Notes under the pieces: generated by a model | What the model was told of the DNA's origin: nothing | What the model saw: only the letters and a program-made list of their open reading frames with translations | Databases searched by the model: none | DNA from: JACMLD01 sp047602295 | Lineage (GTDB): Bacteria > Bacteroidota > Bacteroidia > Chitinophagales > Chitinophagaceae | Length of the DNA stretch: 64,000 nucleotides | Reading direction: 5' to 3' | NCBI GenBank assembly: GCA_047602295.1 | Contig: JASGHP010000001.1 | Span: 4,836,001-4,900,000, forward strand | Part shown: one piece after another, positions 44,122 through 53,105 of the stretch | Layout of the letters: each line of letters begins with the position of its first letter | Position numbering within the stretch: position 1 is the stretch's first letter | Translations under genes and position numbers: made by a program

Positions 44122-44544
44122 TTAATGCACTTCCAATTTGCTAACGGGTGCAGAGAATAAACGCTCCAGCTTTATTTCTTTTTTAATCTTGTGTGAACCA
44201 TCAGAAATAGTAAGCGTATACACACCAGCATCCGCACCAATAAAGTTGTAGCGCTTGTTCAACTTTACTGATTTGCGACCGGTACAAAAATTATCTATAG
44301 TAGACCCATCCGGCGCGGATAAGGTTACAAATAAATTTTTTCTTTCCGGGTTTTCAATCTGGGCGTAAATAACTTCTTCATCACCCTCACGGTTTAGTTC
44401 AATCGTAAATTTCTTCTCGTCTGCAAAAGGACTATTGATGTTTGCGTACTTAGAATAAGGCAATGTAGATGCATGTGCATTTTGTGAGAATGAGGCGGCT
44501 ATTAAAGCAACTGCTATAGCAACGGGTTTTACTAACTTTTTCAT
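44122..44544 (-). CDS. small exported beta-rich protein
   Basis: 140 aa from the ATG at 44544, which begins a clean signal peptide (MKKLVKPVAIAVALIAASFS, cut near NAHA). An open frame upstream to 44652 lacks such a signal and was not used. The mature part is a single beta sandwich (KFTIELNREGDEEVIYAQIE, VYTLTISDGSH), like the sort domains seen at the end of secreted Bacteroidota proteins. No enzyme motif. Monocistronic. Confidence 0.7.
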   Translation of the reverse strand: MKKLVKPVAIAVALIAASFSQNAHASTLPYSKYANINSPFADEKKFTIELNREGDEEVIYAQIENPERKNLFVTLSAPDGSTIDNFCTGRKSVKLNKRYNFIGADAGVYTLTISDGSHKIKKEIKLERLFSAPVSKLEVH

Positions 44545-44909
44545 AACAAATGTTTTTTCTTTTAGAATAAATGTTTGGCATATAGAAAGCCGTAAGTATG
44601 CCAGAAAAAAAACATTGTAAATCAATGCGCTTTGCAGGAAGTAGAAAAGCAACTGTCCGTTTCCGATGCATCACATGTCCGGTTTTGCGCAAAACGACTT
44701 AGTAAACTTTTCTTGAATCAGGTATTTACGAAGCAAATAGTAGTTAGTCGAAGCAATTTTCTGATAGTGCCAATGTTAAATAACTGTAAAATCGGGGATT
44801 TGACATGTACATGCGTGTTAGAGGTTACTTGTTGTGAGAGATGGAATTTGAATACGATTCTTACTTTAATAAAAATATTTTTATTTCTTCGCAAACTCGC
44901 TACTTTGGT
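44545..44909. other. intergenic DNA left of the transposase module
   Basis: AT-rich with no supported gene. An open frame from 44632 reaches into the transposase gene but has no gene-like features before 45052. Confidence 0.6.
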
Positions 44910-45716
44910 GGCGAGGGGCTGCACCCCTCGCCGATATATTCGCCCTTTCAGGGCTTTGCTTACTGAATACCCAGCATTTAATTTATTTGAGAGCATACGA
45001 TTTGCACCATACCACTATTTTTTTGGAACACTCGTCTCAATTAAAAAATGTATGGGGCAATCACTTGTAAAAAATTACATACACATTGTATTTAGCACCA
45101 AACATCGTCAGCAACTTATATATCCGCCCGTGGAAAACGAACTGCACAGTTATATAGGAGGCATTTGCAACAAGCTCGACTGTCATGTCATAAAAGTTGG
45201 TGGATATACTGATCACATTCATATCCTATGCATGTTGTCTAAAAAAATTGCATTGATGAAATTATTGGAAGAAATAAAATCACATTCTTCAAAATGGATA
45301 AAAACAAAGGGACCAGACTATGAAAACTTTTATTGGCAAGATGGTTATGGAGCTTTCTCTGTTAATCCATCGCAAGTTGATGTCGTTATAAATTATATAG
45401 CCAATCAACACGCACACCACGACAAACAAAATTTTCAGGATGAATACCGTGGTTTTCTTAAAAAATATAAAGTAGATTATGATGAACGTTATGTGTGGGA
45501 TTAGATTGGATCTAAAAATGTTAGTCTCGCTTGGGTGCGAGGGGCTGCACCCCTCGCAGATGTATTACGCCCTTTCAGGGCTAAGTATAACAAGCCCTGA
45601 AAGGGCGATATATACCAACGATGGGTGTAGCCCATCGGAACGACGAGTAACAAGACGAACTGCTACAACCAGCCCTGAAAGGGCGCAATATGTTACCGAT
45701 GGGTGCAGCCCGTCGG
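44910..45716 (+). mobile_element. IS200-like transposase gene flanked by REP-type palindromes
   Basis: The left flank has a stem of nine bases (GGCGAGGGG/CCCCTCGCC, 44910-44932) and then GCCCT-TTC-AGGGC (44942-44954). The right flank repeats this pair in the same orientation at 45536-45558 and 45569-45581. It is followed by two inverted units: GCCCTGAAAGGGC (45594-45606) with CGATGGG-TGTAG-CCCATCG (45619-45637), and GCCCTGAAAGGGC (45672-45684) with CCGATGGG-TGCAG-CCCGTCGG (45696-45716). Each unit is a short and a long palindrome 10-12 bases apart. This fits REP sequences with a REP-associated tyrosine transposase. Confidence 0.8.
45052..45504 (+). CDS. IS200/REP-associated tyrosine transposase (Y1-Tnp)
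   Basis: 150 aa from the ATG at 45052. The HUH motif is H55-x-H57 in GGYTDHIHIL and the catalytic tyrosine is Y115 in NYIANQHAHH. The length and single-domain form fit IS200-type enzymes; the REP sequences around it fit the domesticated relatives that move or maintain REPs. Both sides are intact, so it is probably functional. The enzyme would nick and join single-stranded DNA hairpins. Confidence 0.9.
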   Translation: MGQSLVKNYIHIVFSTKHRQQLIYPPVENELHSYIGGICNKLDCHVIKVGGYTDHIHILCMLSKKIALMKLLEEIKSHSSKWIKTKGPDYENFYWQDGYGAFSVNPSQVDVVINYIANQHAHHDKQNFQDEYRGFLKKYKVDYDERYVWD

Positions 45717-45723
45717 AAGATAA

Positions 45724-47169
45724 CTACTCAGCCGCTTTTACAGGTTCATTTGTATAACCAAAAAGATGTCGCTCTTTTATCATAGCAACTACTTCTGCAG
45801 GCACATGCGTCTCCCATCCAGGCGTGCCTTGTTTAATTTGTTGAAGTACTCCATCTGTTTGCACATGCAGATTGCTGTCGTTGTAGTGCATGATATCCTC
45901 AATCTTATTGTTGGCAATCAGGTAGCGGAACAAATCTATCAATTGCGCAGGCGGAGAAAACTTAATGCAGTTCCAGATAACATCATCGCGTAAGGTGGGG
46001 TAGATAAATAACTTTACTTTTCGGCTAAACAAGGTCGCAAATGCCTCCAGGATGCCGCCGGGAAGGTTTTTATAATGTTCTTCCGTGAAAATATACTCCA
46101 GGTTTGGATAGCCCAGTACCACGCCCATTTTTAAACTGGTAATACTGGAGAGGTATGCTACCAGTCGGAAATACTGGTGAAAATTAGAAATGAGCACCGT
46201 CTGCCCAAGCGAACACAATATATCTACTCGATCCAGAAAATCCTTCTCATCAATATCTGCAGTTTCATCTGCATTGCGTTCTTTCAACGCCTGAAGCGTT
46301 AGTTCACTTACCACTATTATGTTATCCTTGTCCACGTCCGGCTCTTCTATAAATTGTTTAACGCCGGTATGCAGCATGTCGAGGTGAACATTAATAATGG
46401 GCCTAAAGCGTCCACGCAACACCACGATGTGTTTTTTGTATAACATTTCAGATGGTTGCAGATTTTTTCCATCAGGACCGAAAAGTGCTGCATCTGTAAA
46501 GCCGTATTTTACCAGGTGCAGGCTCATCAACCTGTTATCTACTTTAGCAAAATCGGGGCCTTCAAAACGGATCATATCTATCTGTATACGATCCGACTCA
46601 ATGTTATCCATCAGTGAACGCAAAAACACAGGCGGAATCTCGTGATAATAAAAGCATGCATAAATCAGGTTCACGCCCAGTACGCCAATGGCATGCTGTT
46701 GCCTGATGTTGTTATTGTCAAGCATCTTCACATGCAACACAACATCATTGTACGGACCATTAGGCTGTAGTTGAAACCGTACACCCATCCAGCCATGCGC
46801 CACATTTGTTTTATTGTAATTAAGTGCAGATACGGTATCTGAAAATGCAAAAAAATTAGTTGTACTTCCACGCTGCGCAGAAAGACGCTCAATCAACAAA
46901 TCATACTCGTGCTGCAACATAGACATCAGCCTTTGCTCACTCACATAACGCTTCTTTTGTTGCGCACCATAAATAGCATCAGAAAATGTCATGTCGTAGG
47001 CAGACATGGTTTTGGCAATGGTACCAGATGATGCCCCTGCTTTAAAAAAGTTAGCAGCAACATCCTGGCCCGCGCCAATCTCTGCAAATGAGCCATAAAT
47101 TTTGGGGTCCAGGTTAACAGCCAGTGCCTTTTGCTTTGTACCAATGTCCTTGTTATGTACATTATTCAT
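45724..47169 (-). CDS. conserved protein of unknown function
   Basis: 481 aa, soluble. The front (LDPKIYGSFAEIGAGQDVAANFF) and the block TIAKTMSAYDMTFSDAIYG are highly regular and typical of a family found across Bacteroidota and cyanobacteria, sometimes labelled as an adenylyltransferase or receptor in databases. I see no adenylyltransferase HxGH motif, no barrel and no signal peptide, so those names are unsupported. It has several predicted beta-alpha units. It ends 7 bases past the REP cluster on the other side. Confidence 0.7.
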   Translation of the reverse strand: MNNVHNKDIGTKQKALAVNLDPKIYGSFAEIGAGQDVAANFFKAGASSGTIAKTMSAYDMTFSDAIYGAQQKKRYVSEQRLMSMLQHEYDLLIERLSAQRGSTTNFFAFSDTVSALNYNKTNVAHGWMGVRFQLQPNGPYNDVVLHVKMLDNNNIRQQHAIGVLGVNLIYACFYYHEIPPVFLRSLMDNIESDRIQIDMIRFEGPDFAKVDNRLMSLHLVKYGFTDAALFGPDGKNLQPSEMLYKKHIVVLRGRFRPIINVHLDMLHTGVKQFIEEPDVDKDNIIVVSELTLQALKERNADETADIDEKDFLDRVDILCSLGQTVLISNFHQYFRLVAYLSSITSLKMGVVLGYPNLEYIFTEEHYKNLPGGILEAFATLFSRKVKLFIYPTLRDDVIWNCIKFSPPAQLIDLFRYLIANNKIEDIMHYNDSNLHVQTDGVLQQIKQGTPGWETHVPAEVVAMIKERHLFGYTNEPVKAAE

Positions 47170-47337
47170 AATGCCGGGGTTGAAGATTTGAATACAGGCC
47201 CGTACAAACGGAACTGTTCACTGGCAAGACAAGCAGCAGCAAGATAAAAAGTAAATTTTACTTAACCAATGGAAGGGTACAACAAAGACCACCCCTTAAC
47301 ATATAAATTGAGCAATTAGAGAGGTAAATTTTTATGA
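47170..47337. other. intergenic DNA
   Basis: The front part of the 322-base gap between the unknown-protein gene and the dipeptidase gene. No gene, hairpin or known motif was seen here; a dispersed repeat follows. Confidence 0.6.
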
Positions 47338-47410
47338 ACCCGGCACCAGTGCTGCTATTGGGCTTCTGTTGCGTCGCACTCTTGTACAGTGTAGCGTTAT
47401 TGAGCAACTA
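47338..47410 (-). repeat. dispersed intergenic repeat, copy B
   Basis: On the minus strand it holds the same 20-base core as copies A and C (complement of 47368-47387), then AGAAGCCC and AATAGCAG, and a GCTCAATAA block shared with copy A. Confidence 0.8.
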
Positions 47411-47491
47411 AAAATAAATGCCCCAAATCTGAACAATATCTCCCAAACTGTGTGGTTTGAAAGCAGTTTTGCAAAACAATAATTCATCGTT

Positions 47492-48997
47492 TTATTTCTT
47501 ACCCTCTCCTTTGGCCAGCAATTGCAAATAATAACAGTAAGCCAACTGGCCTTTGCGAATACTGGATACACGCAAAAACTCATTGGCACTATGCCATTGT
47601 TCGTCGGGCAGCTGAAAACCCATGGAATAAGCATACAATCCCAGTTGGTTCTTTATATCTATTAGAGAACCTACACTTCCACCGGTGGCTACCTGCAAAG
47701 GTTCTTTGCCATAAATTTTGGTGAGTGTTTCAGCAACATACCTATACGCTTTTGTATCTGCCGGAAAACTTACAGGCGATATTTCTATTGGCCTGAACTT
47801 GTATGTTATCGTTGCTCCTTCGGGTGCATTTTTGTTGATGTGTTTTACAATTAAATCAATAATCTCTTTGCTGGATTGATTGCTTACCAGCCTGCACGTG
47901 ATTCTTGCCATAGCATTACCAGGCACAATATTGGAAAAACCTTCTGCTGCTGTGTATCCGCTTTGCATGCCTACTATCTCCAGGGTCGGCCGGTACCAAA
48001 TTCTTTCCAGCGATGAATAGGCAGTATCTCCAAACTCTGCAGTAGTACCTAACAATTTCATGTCGTCTGCTTTATTGTAAGGAACTTTTGCCATCATTGT
48101 TTTTTGTTCTGCAGTTAGTGGCACTACTTTATCATAAAACCCTTCTACTGCCACATTGCCTTTTTTATCAAAGAAGGACGCGATTATTTGTGCCATAGCC
48201 AGGGCTGAATTGGGCGTCTTTCCACCAAACTGTCCGGAATGCGCATCTATATTGGCGGTTTTTACATTAAACTCCAGTTGAGCCCCACCACGCAGGCTCA
48301 TCAGCATAGAAGGCGTGTTTTCATCAAATTGATCACCATCTGCATTCAATGCAAAGTCTGCTTTTACCAGGTCTTTATTTTTTGTGATGAAATCTTTGAA
48401 ATTAACACTGCCAATTTCTTCTTCTCCTTCAAACATAAATTTTACGTTCACCGGCAATTTACCATCTGCATGAAGCATGGTTTCAATTGCCCATAGTGTT
48501 ATCATTACACCACTTTTATCATCGCTTGCACCACGGCCAAATACTTTTTCATTCTCTACTTTAGGGGCAAAAGGCGGTATATGCCATTCCGCTTCTTTTA
48601 CCGGTTGCACATCATAATGCGCATAAATTACAACAGTGGGTTTGCCTGGTGCTTTTTCCCAACTGCCAAATACAATTGGATTACCGGCAGTAGGTATCAA
48701 TTGTGCATTGTCGAGCCCGATTGATTTCATTTTATTTTGAATCCACTGTGCTGCTCTCTCCACATCTGCCTTATGTGATGGCATGGAAGAAATACTGGGA
48801 ATGTATACCAGTTCTGTAAATTCTTTCAGGCGGGCATCATTGCTTTCGTCTATATATTTCTCATAAGCTGCCAGCGACAAAGCGCTTTTTTCTTTTGAAG
48901 ATGCTTTTGCTTTTTTGCTTTGGGCATTCAACGAAAAACACATCAACACACTTACCGAAAATAGTATAGATGCTGTTATGAAGCGTGGAAATGACAT
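47492..48997 (-). CDS. secreted M20 dipeptidase
   Basis: 501 aa with a signal peptide (ending about SLNAQS). It is an M20 metallopeptidase of the ArgE/DapE/CPG2/carnosinase type: H127 and D129 in IYAHYDVQP, D159/D160 in GRGASDDKSG and the catalytic glutamates in FEGEEEIGS (192-194). The dimerisation domain is in the middle. It likely releases amino acids from di- or short peptides outside the cytoplasm. Monocistronic. Confidence 0.9.
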   Translation of the reverse strand: MSFPRFITASILFSVSVLMCFSLNAQSKKAKASSKEKSALSLAAYEKYIDESNDARLKEFTELVYIPSISSMPSHKADVERAAQWIQNKMKSIGLDNAQLIPTAGNPIVFGSWEKAPGKPTVVIYAHYDVQPVKEAEWHIPPFAPKVENEKVFGRGASDDKSGVMITLWAIETMLHADGKLPVNVKFMFEGEEEIGSVNFKDFITKNKDLVKADFALNADGDQFDENTPSMLMSLRGGAQLEFNVKTANIDAHSGQFGGKTPNSALAMAQIIASFFDKKGNVAVEGFYDKVVPLTAEQKTMMAKVPYNKADDMKLLGTTAEFGDTAYSSLERIWYRPTLEIVGMQSGYTAAEGFSNIVPGNAMARITCRLVSNQSSKEIIDLIVKHINKNAPEGATITYKFRPIEISPVSFPADTKAYRYVAETLTKIYGKEPLQVATGGSVGSLIDIKNQLGLYAYSMGFQLPDEQWHSANEFLRVSSIRKGQLAYCYYLQLLAKGEGKK

Positions 48998-49115
48998 TAT
49001 GTTGGCTTTAAATGATAGAAGAAATGATTCCGGAAGGCGAGCTGTCCAAAAATAGAAGAAAGTTTTGTATCCGGTGAAAAATAAATTGAAGATGATAAAA
49101 TTAAACGCTTACTTA

Positions 49116-49703
49116 TTACTCATAAACATCTTCTCCTGCGTAAAAATTATTTTCTATATCTGTACCAAAATGCACTCCTACAGAAATAAAAAATTGGCGG
49201 ATTTTTTCCAGCTTTTGAATACAATCGCTACCAAAATTAACTTTATCCGAGCTTTCTTCATGCCGGCTGCAATGAAAACAGAGAAGAATATTTTCTTTTA
49301 ATCGGCCGGCTTTGTCATAAAACAATATTGCATTTCTTGGAGAAAAACATTGAGTCAATGAAAGATAATTGGGTCTTTGTTTGTAAAAATTATTATACAG
49401 AATATCTGTAAGGCTATCAATTTCCGTTAATGATAACACCTTACGTTCTATCAAACTATCAGTTAACAATGCACCTGGTTCAACAGGACAATTGCGCTTA
49501 TGATATCTGAATGAAACCAGTTCTATGCTGCCCTTAATATTAAATGGATAAAAATAAGTCCGCTGAATAGGCGAATATTTTCGCTTATAAAAACAATTCA
49601 AATCACCTTTCAGCTTTGGGACACTGATTTTCCTTACCGTTTTTTGTGCAGTTAAGAAAGTGCCTTGACCCATCATCAGAATTAAGAAAAGTATAGATTT
49701 CAC
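49116..49703 (-). CDS. small secreted protein, unknown function
   Basis: 195 aa with a signal peptide (ending about TFLTAQ). The central part has a segment CFSPRNAILFYDKAGRLK followed by LLCFHC, a signature seen in a family of uncharacterised Bacteroidota secreted proteins. Two Cys pairs are present. It is 24 bases after the stop of the GH127 gene on the same strand, so the two may be co-transcribed. Confidence 0.65.
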   Translation of the reverse strand: MKSILFLILMMGQGTFLTAQKTVRKISVPKLKGDLNCFYKRKYSPIQRTYFYPFNIKGSIELVSFRYHKRNCPVEPGALLTDSLIERKVLSLTEIDSLTDILYNNFYKQRPNYLSLTQCFSPRNAILFYDKAGRLKENILLCFHCSRHEESSDKVNFGSDCIQKLEKIRQFFISVGVHFGTDIENNFYAGEDVYE

Positions 49704-49727
49704 AGCAGTTTTTTGACTTTTAATTCA

Positions 49728-51623
49728 TCAAGGTAACTTCGTCGCATCCACCAATTGCGGCATCCATACCCTGAAGCGTGAGTTTGTATCAAACGTATTG
49801 CCGGCGGAAGCGTAATCACACAAAGGTATGGTTACTTTTTTAGGACCGCCTTCTCCGTGATATTCTTCTATAAAATTTGCAGTTACCTGCAGCCAGCAAC
49901 CAGTAGTAGTATTGCTGCTTGTTTGCAGATCTATATAACCATCTTTGGTAGTAACAGGTATCAGCGGTTCATCTGTATCGGGTTGCCCCAGTCTTGCATC
50001 CCTGGCTAAAACAATTGGCCCACGCACAATAGAAAAATATTCATTGTTAGGACCGGTTTTATACAAACGTCCACGCATGTCAAGTGTCAGGGTTATGTTG
50101 TCTCCTTCTTTCCAGTTGCGGTTGATGGTAATATAATTTCCATTTCCCGAAATTTCGACAGGCTGCCCATTTACGGTTGCAGATGACTGTTGGCTCCAAT
50201 ATGGATTGCGAATGCGCAGTGTAAAAGTTTCAGGCTTTGCAATTTTTACCGTCACCATAATTTTATCACCAACAGGATAAGAAGTCTGCTGTTGCAATAT
50301 AATACGCTGACCCGTTGGTGTAGCGCTGGTAAATTCACCCGCAGCAAAAAAGTTTATATCTAACCCGTCTGTTGCTTTCATTACAGCAGTCAATGGCAAT
50401 GTAAACAAACCTCTTGGGCCACTTGCTTCACAACAATTGATCCCCATATGGCATTGCTCCTCTCCTTTTAAACGACCGCCAGACAAAGGTGTGTATTTAG
50501 CCCAGTCACTTCCATCTGCATACATGGCGCCCAGCAATGCATTGTAATAAGTTTGCTCAATGGCATCAGCATATTTTGCATCGCCGGTTAGGCGCAATAA
50601 CTGCTGACTTAATTTTATCCATGTGGCAGTTACACAGGTTTCCTGGTAATGGTTAATAGACAAAGCCTGGTATTCTTTTCCACTAAACCAGCATTCCATA
50701 GCAGAGCCAGAGCCTGCAATATTTAATTCTGTATTCTTGATACTTTCCCAGGTATTGACAACAGCCTGCTTGTAATTTTCTTTGCCGGTAATGCGATACA
50801 GTTCTAACAAACCTTCATAGCAAGACATCATCTCATATGCTTTCTGCCCCTGCTCGGGCCCATACCAACTTTTTTCTGGTTTTGGAAAGCGTTTACCCAC
50901 CGGCGTTATAGACCTGCTTACCAACTGTGGACCTTCAGGAGTTTCCCATTCTTTCACAATTTCTTCTGCAAAATCCAGGTAGCGTTTGCTGCCGGTACGG
51001 GTATATAATAAAGTAATTGGTTCCAGCACAGAAGAGGCTGCCATGCCATGATGGTTGCCCATTTTTATTATCAGCGCTTGCTTATCGCTTAATTCTTTAA
51101 TTAGAAAATCAGCTTCACGGGCAGCAGCCTGCAAGGCTTTTTTATTTTGTGTGAGATCATAATAACCTATCAAACCCAGCATGCAATATTTGCGACCCCA
51201 TATATCCCATTGCTGCAAATGCTTCTCGGGTGCATAGTTGCCAATATAACCGTCTTCTGTTTGCGTTGCCATCAGGTCTGCAGCAGATTTATCCAGTATT
51301 GCTTTTAATTCTGCATTAGGTTTATAACGGTAAGCCAGTAATGCAGATGTAAACCATTTACCCCAAAACTCGCTTTGCCAGCAACTGTTTTCGGTACGTT
51401 GTAAAAACGGTTGCACCAGCCTGTTAGCATCCTGCGCTTCTACGCGGTTTTTATACGCCGCATCCAAACGTTCTCCAATAAACCCGGTAACCAATGGTGC
51501 AGCGACCGGCTGTAATGCATCTTTTATTAAGGGAGTTACTTGCTGCTGTGCCTGCGAGTTAGAAGTAGCAAAGACATTCACTAAGCAAGCTATTCCAAAA
51601 ACTTTTATCAACTGGTATTTCAT
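49728..51623 (-). CDS. glycoside hydrolase family 127-like (beta-L-arabinofuranosidase type)
   Basis: 631 aa from the ATG at 51623, which starts a signal peptide ending about SQAQQ; an in-frame ATG nine codons upstream is not needed. The alpha/alpha barrel of the DUF1680 family is clear. The catalytic glutamate and zinc cysteines of GH127 are present: E328 and C330 in HYQETC, and C391, C397 and C398 in CHMGINCCEA. In the founding enzyme the last-but-one Cys is the nucleophile. It removes beta-L-arabinofuranose, fitting the pectin/arabinogalactan PUL to its right. It is divergent from the sigma gene. Confidence 0.9.
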   Translation of the reverse strand: MKYQLIKVFGIACLVNVFATSNSQAQQQVTPLIKDALQPVAAPLVTGFIGERLDAAYKNRVEAQDANRLVQPFLQRTENSCWQSEFWGKWFTSALLAYRYKPNAELKAILDKSAADLMATQTEDGYIGNYAPEKHLQQWDIWGRKYCMLGLIGYYDLTQNKKALQAAAREADFLIKELSDKQALIIKMGNHHGMAASSVLEPITLLYTRTGSKRYLDFAEEIVKEWETPEGPQLVSRSITPVGKRFPKPEKSWYGPEQGQKAYEMMSCYEGLLELYRITGKENYKQAVVNTWESIKNTELNIAGSGSAMECWFSGKEYQALSINHYQETCVTATWIKLSQQLLRLTGDAKYADAIEQTYYNALLGAMYADGSDWAKYTPLSGGRLKGEEQCHMGINCCEASGPRGLFTLPLTAVMKATDGLDINFFAAGEFTSATPTGQRIILQQQTSYPVGDKIMVTVKIAKPETFTLRIRNPYWSQQSSATVNGQPVEISGNGNYITINRNWKEGDNITLTLDMRGRLYKTGPNNEYFSIVRGPIVLARDARLGQPDTDEPLIPVTTKDGYIDLQTSSNTTTGCWLQVTANFIEEYHGEGGPKKVTIPLCDYASAGNTFDTNSRFRVWMPQLVDATKLP

Positions 51624-51775
51624 ATGCAAACAATTAGTGGCTAGAAACAATTTTCGTGACTGTAAGCGAATCTAAAATAATCTAACAGATTCTACTTTAA
51701 TTGTAAGGATTAAAATATGATAATAGCTTGACGGCGGATACCAGGTATCAACAAAAAAGTAAACAAACGGCTAAA

Positions 51776-52174
51776 TCATTTGTCCGTTTCATTACCGTCT
51801 CCGTATACCTCAATCAGTGATTCAATATCATCTTTGAGCTTGCCGGACGCTTCATCAAACAATGTGTCCTTTGCTTTTTTAGAATGCTTATTGCTGTTAG
51901 ACGATTTTATGGTTTCCTGTATAGATTCCAGTGAAGGATAAAAAACTGCGGTGTTTTTTTCGTACCAGGTGTTAATGGATTCAATTTTACCAAGAATATC
52001 TGCGTAGTCATCTATAATACTATTGATTTCGATTATGTTCTCTGCCGTATGTCTTCTTGGTATCCTGTTGTACAAATCCTGTAGCAGTGCTCCGTATTGT
52101 TCCATGTGATTAATTATCTTACGAATGTACTGCAAACAGACCTTCCGAAGCAAAGCTGTGGCCGGGTAAATCAT
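51776..52174 (-). CDS. small helical protein, unknown function
   Basis: 132 aa from 52174, or 109 aa if translation begins at the ATG at 52105 (EQYGALLQDLYNRIPR), which I find more natural. All-helical, charged, no signal peptide. The C-terminus has a basic KHSKKAKDT stretch. It is divergent from the sigma factor gene across 110 bases and could be a local regulator, but no DNA-binding motif is visible. Confidence 0.55.
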   Translation of the reverse strand: MIYPATALLRKVCLQYIRKIINHMEQYGALLQDLYNRIPRRHTAENIIEINSIIDDYADILGKIESINTWYEKNTAVFYPSLESIQETIKSSNSNKHSKKAKDTLFDEASGKLKDDIESLIEVYGDGNETDK

Positions 52175-52285
52175 TTTGTTATAACAAGCAACTATAAAAT
52201 TGCGCAGATAAAAATTATTGGAATTGAAATGGTTTTTCTACATTTAGCCTGAAATTAGCCAACGCCATTACCAACTGATTGCTGC

Positions 52286-52852
52286 ATGCCAATGAATTCT
52301 TTTGATGAGAATTTTGAAAATACTTTCAAAGGTATTTTTGAAACGTACAAAAACGCTTTGTATCAGTACGTGCTGGCCATTACCCACTCCGCTTACGCAG
52401 CCGAAGAAATTACACAGGAAATATTTTTAAAACTCTGGCTTTGCAGGGATATGTTGCACGGTATAGACAACATGGATGCTTACCTCTTTACCATTGCCCG
52501 CAACAAAACAATCAATTACCTACGTAAGGCAGGCACACAGGCATCATTGATGCAAGAGATACAAAACCGCATGAAGCCGGCCATCAACCCCACAGAAGAA
52601 TATTCCAGCGCTACAGAATTAGAAAAATTGGTACACGATGCGCTAAACCTGCTCTCTCCTCAAAGACGTTTAGTATACCAGCTCAGCAGGCAGCAAGGGT
52701 TAGATCATGCACAAATTGCTGCACAACTACAACTTTCGCGCAACACCGTAAAAAATCATCTTGTCTACACACTTCGCTTTATCCGCAGTTATTTGGGCCA
52801 GCATGGAGCGATATCGATCTTGCTTTTTGTTGGCTGGTTGTTTGAGCTGTGA
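52286..52852 (+). CDS. ECF sigma-70 factor (FecI-like)
   Basis: 188 aa. Region 2 has AAEEITQEIFLKLW and region 4 the helix-turn-helix LDHAQIAAQLQLSRNTVKNHLV. The C-terminus has an odd hydrophobic tail (ISILLFVGWLF). A TACATTTA at 52239 with TTG 19 bases upstream resembles the Bacteroidota promoter (TTTG-N19-TAnnTTTG). It pairs with the FecR gene 253 bases downstream and likely drives the SusC/D operon. Confidence 0.9.
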   Translation: MPMNSFDENFENTFKGIFETYKNALYQYVLAITHSAYAAEEITQEIFLKLWLCRDMLHGIDNMDAYLFTIARNKTINYLRKAGTQASLMQEIQNRMKPAINPTEEYSSATELEKLVHDALNLLSPQRRLVYQLSRQQGLDHAQIAAQLQLSRNTVKNHLVYTLRFIRSYLGQHGAISILLFVGWLFEL

Positions 52853-52855
52853 GCT

Positions 52856-52905
52856 CCATCGGTTGCACCGACGGTTAGTTACTCACATTGAATCCTATCG
52901 GGATC
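52856..52905. repeat. REP-like double palindrome
   Basis: TCGGT-TGC-ACCGA lies inside 52856-52874 (a longer imperfect stem CATCGGT/ACCGACG). ATCC-TATC-GGGAT follows at about 52891-52904 after a 15-base spacer. The two-palindrome architecture is that of the units beside the transposase at 45594-45716, although the sequences differ. It lies just past the sigma factor stop. Confidence 0.5.
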
Positions 52906-52983
52906 CTCGCTATACAATTACCTGTTTGTCCTTCTCATCATAATAATCATAACAATCTGCGTTCCATTCTCGAAGCAAAAAGC

Positions 52984-53020
52984 ATTTCCATATTTCCCAC
53001 ATTCATCACATTTCCACATT
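52984..53020 (-). repeat. AATGTGGAAATGTGA-type repeat
   Basis: Reading on the minus strand: AATGTGGAAATGTGATGAA and further AATGTGG units. This copy is between the sigma and FecR genes rather than against a stop codon. Confidence 0.7.
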
Positions 53021-53105
53021 TTTTCATCGACCTCTAAAAAATTTTGGATCCACATTAGTCCTTCTTCTTCGCACAAGTGTCATTACAGTAGAATATTGCT
53101 GCCAT

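Noticed and set aside
44632..45051. Extension of the transposase frame upstream
   Set aside because: It passes through the left REP palindrome and has no similarity to the transposase family; the proper start is at 45052.
45479..45757. 92-codon frame over the right REP cluster
   Set aside because: The repeated peptide (TSPERA) simply reflects translated palindromes.
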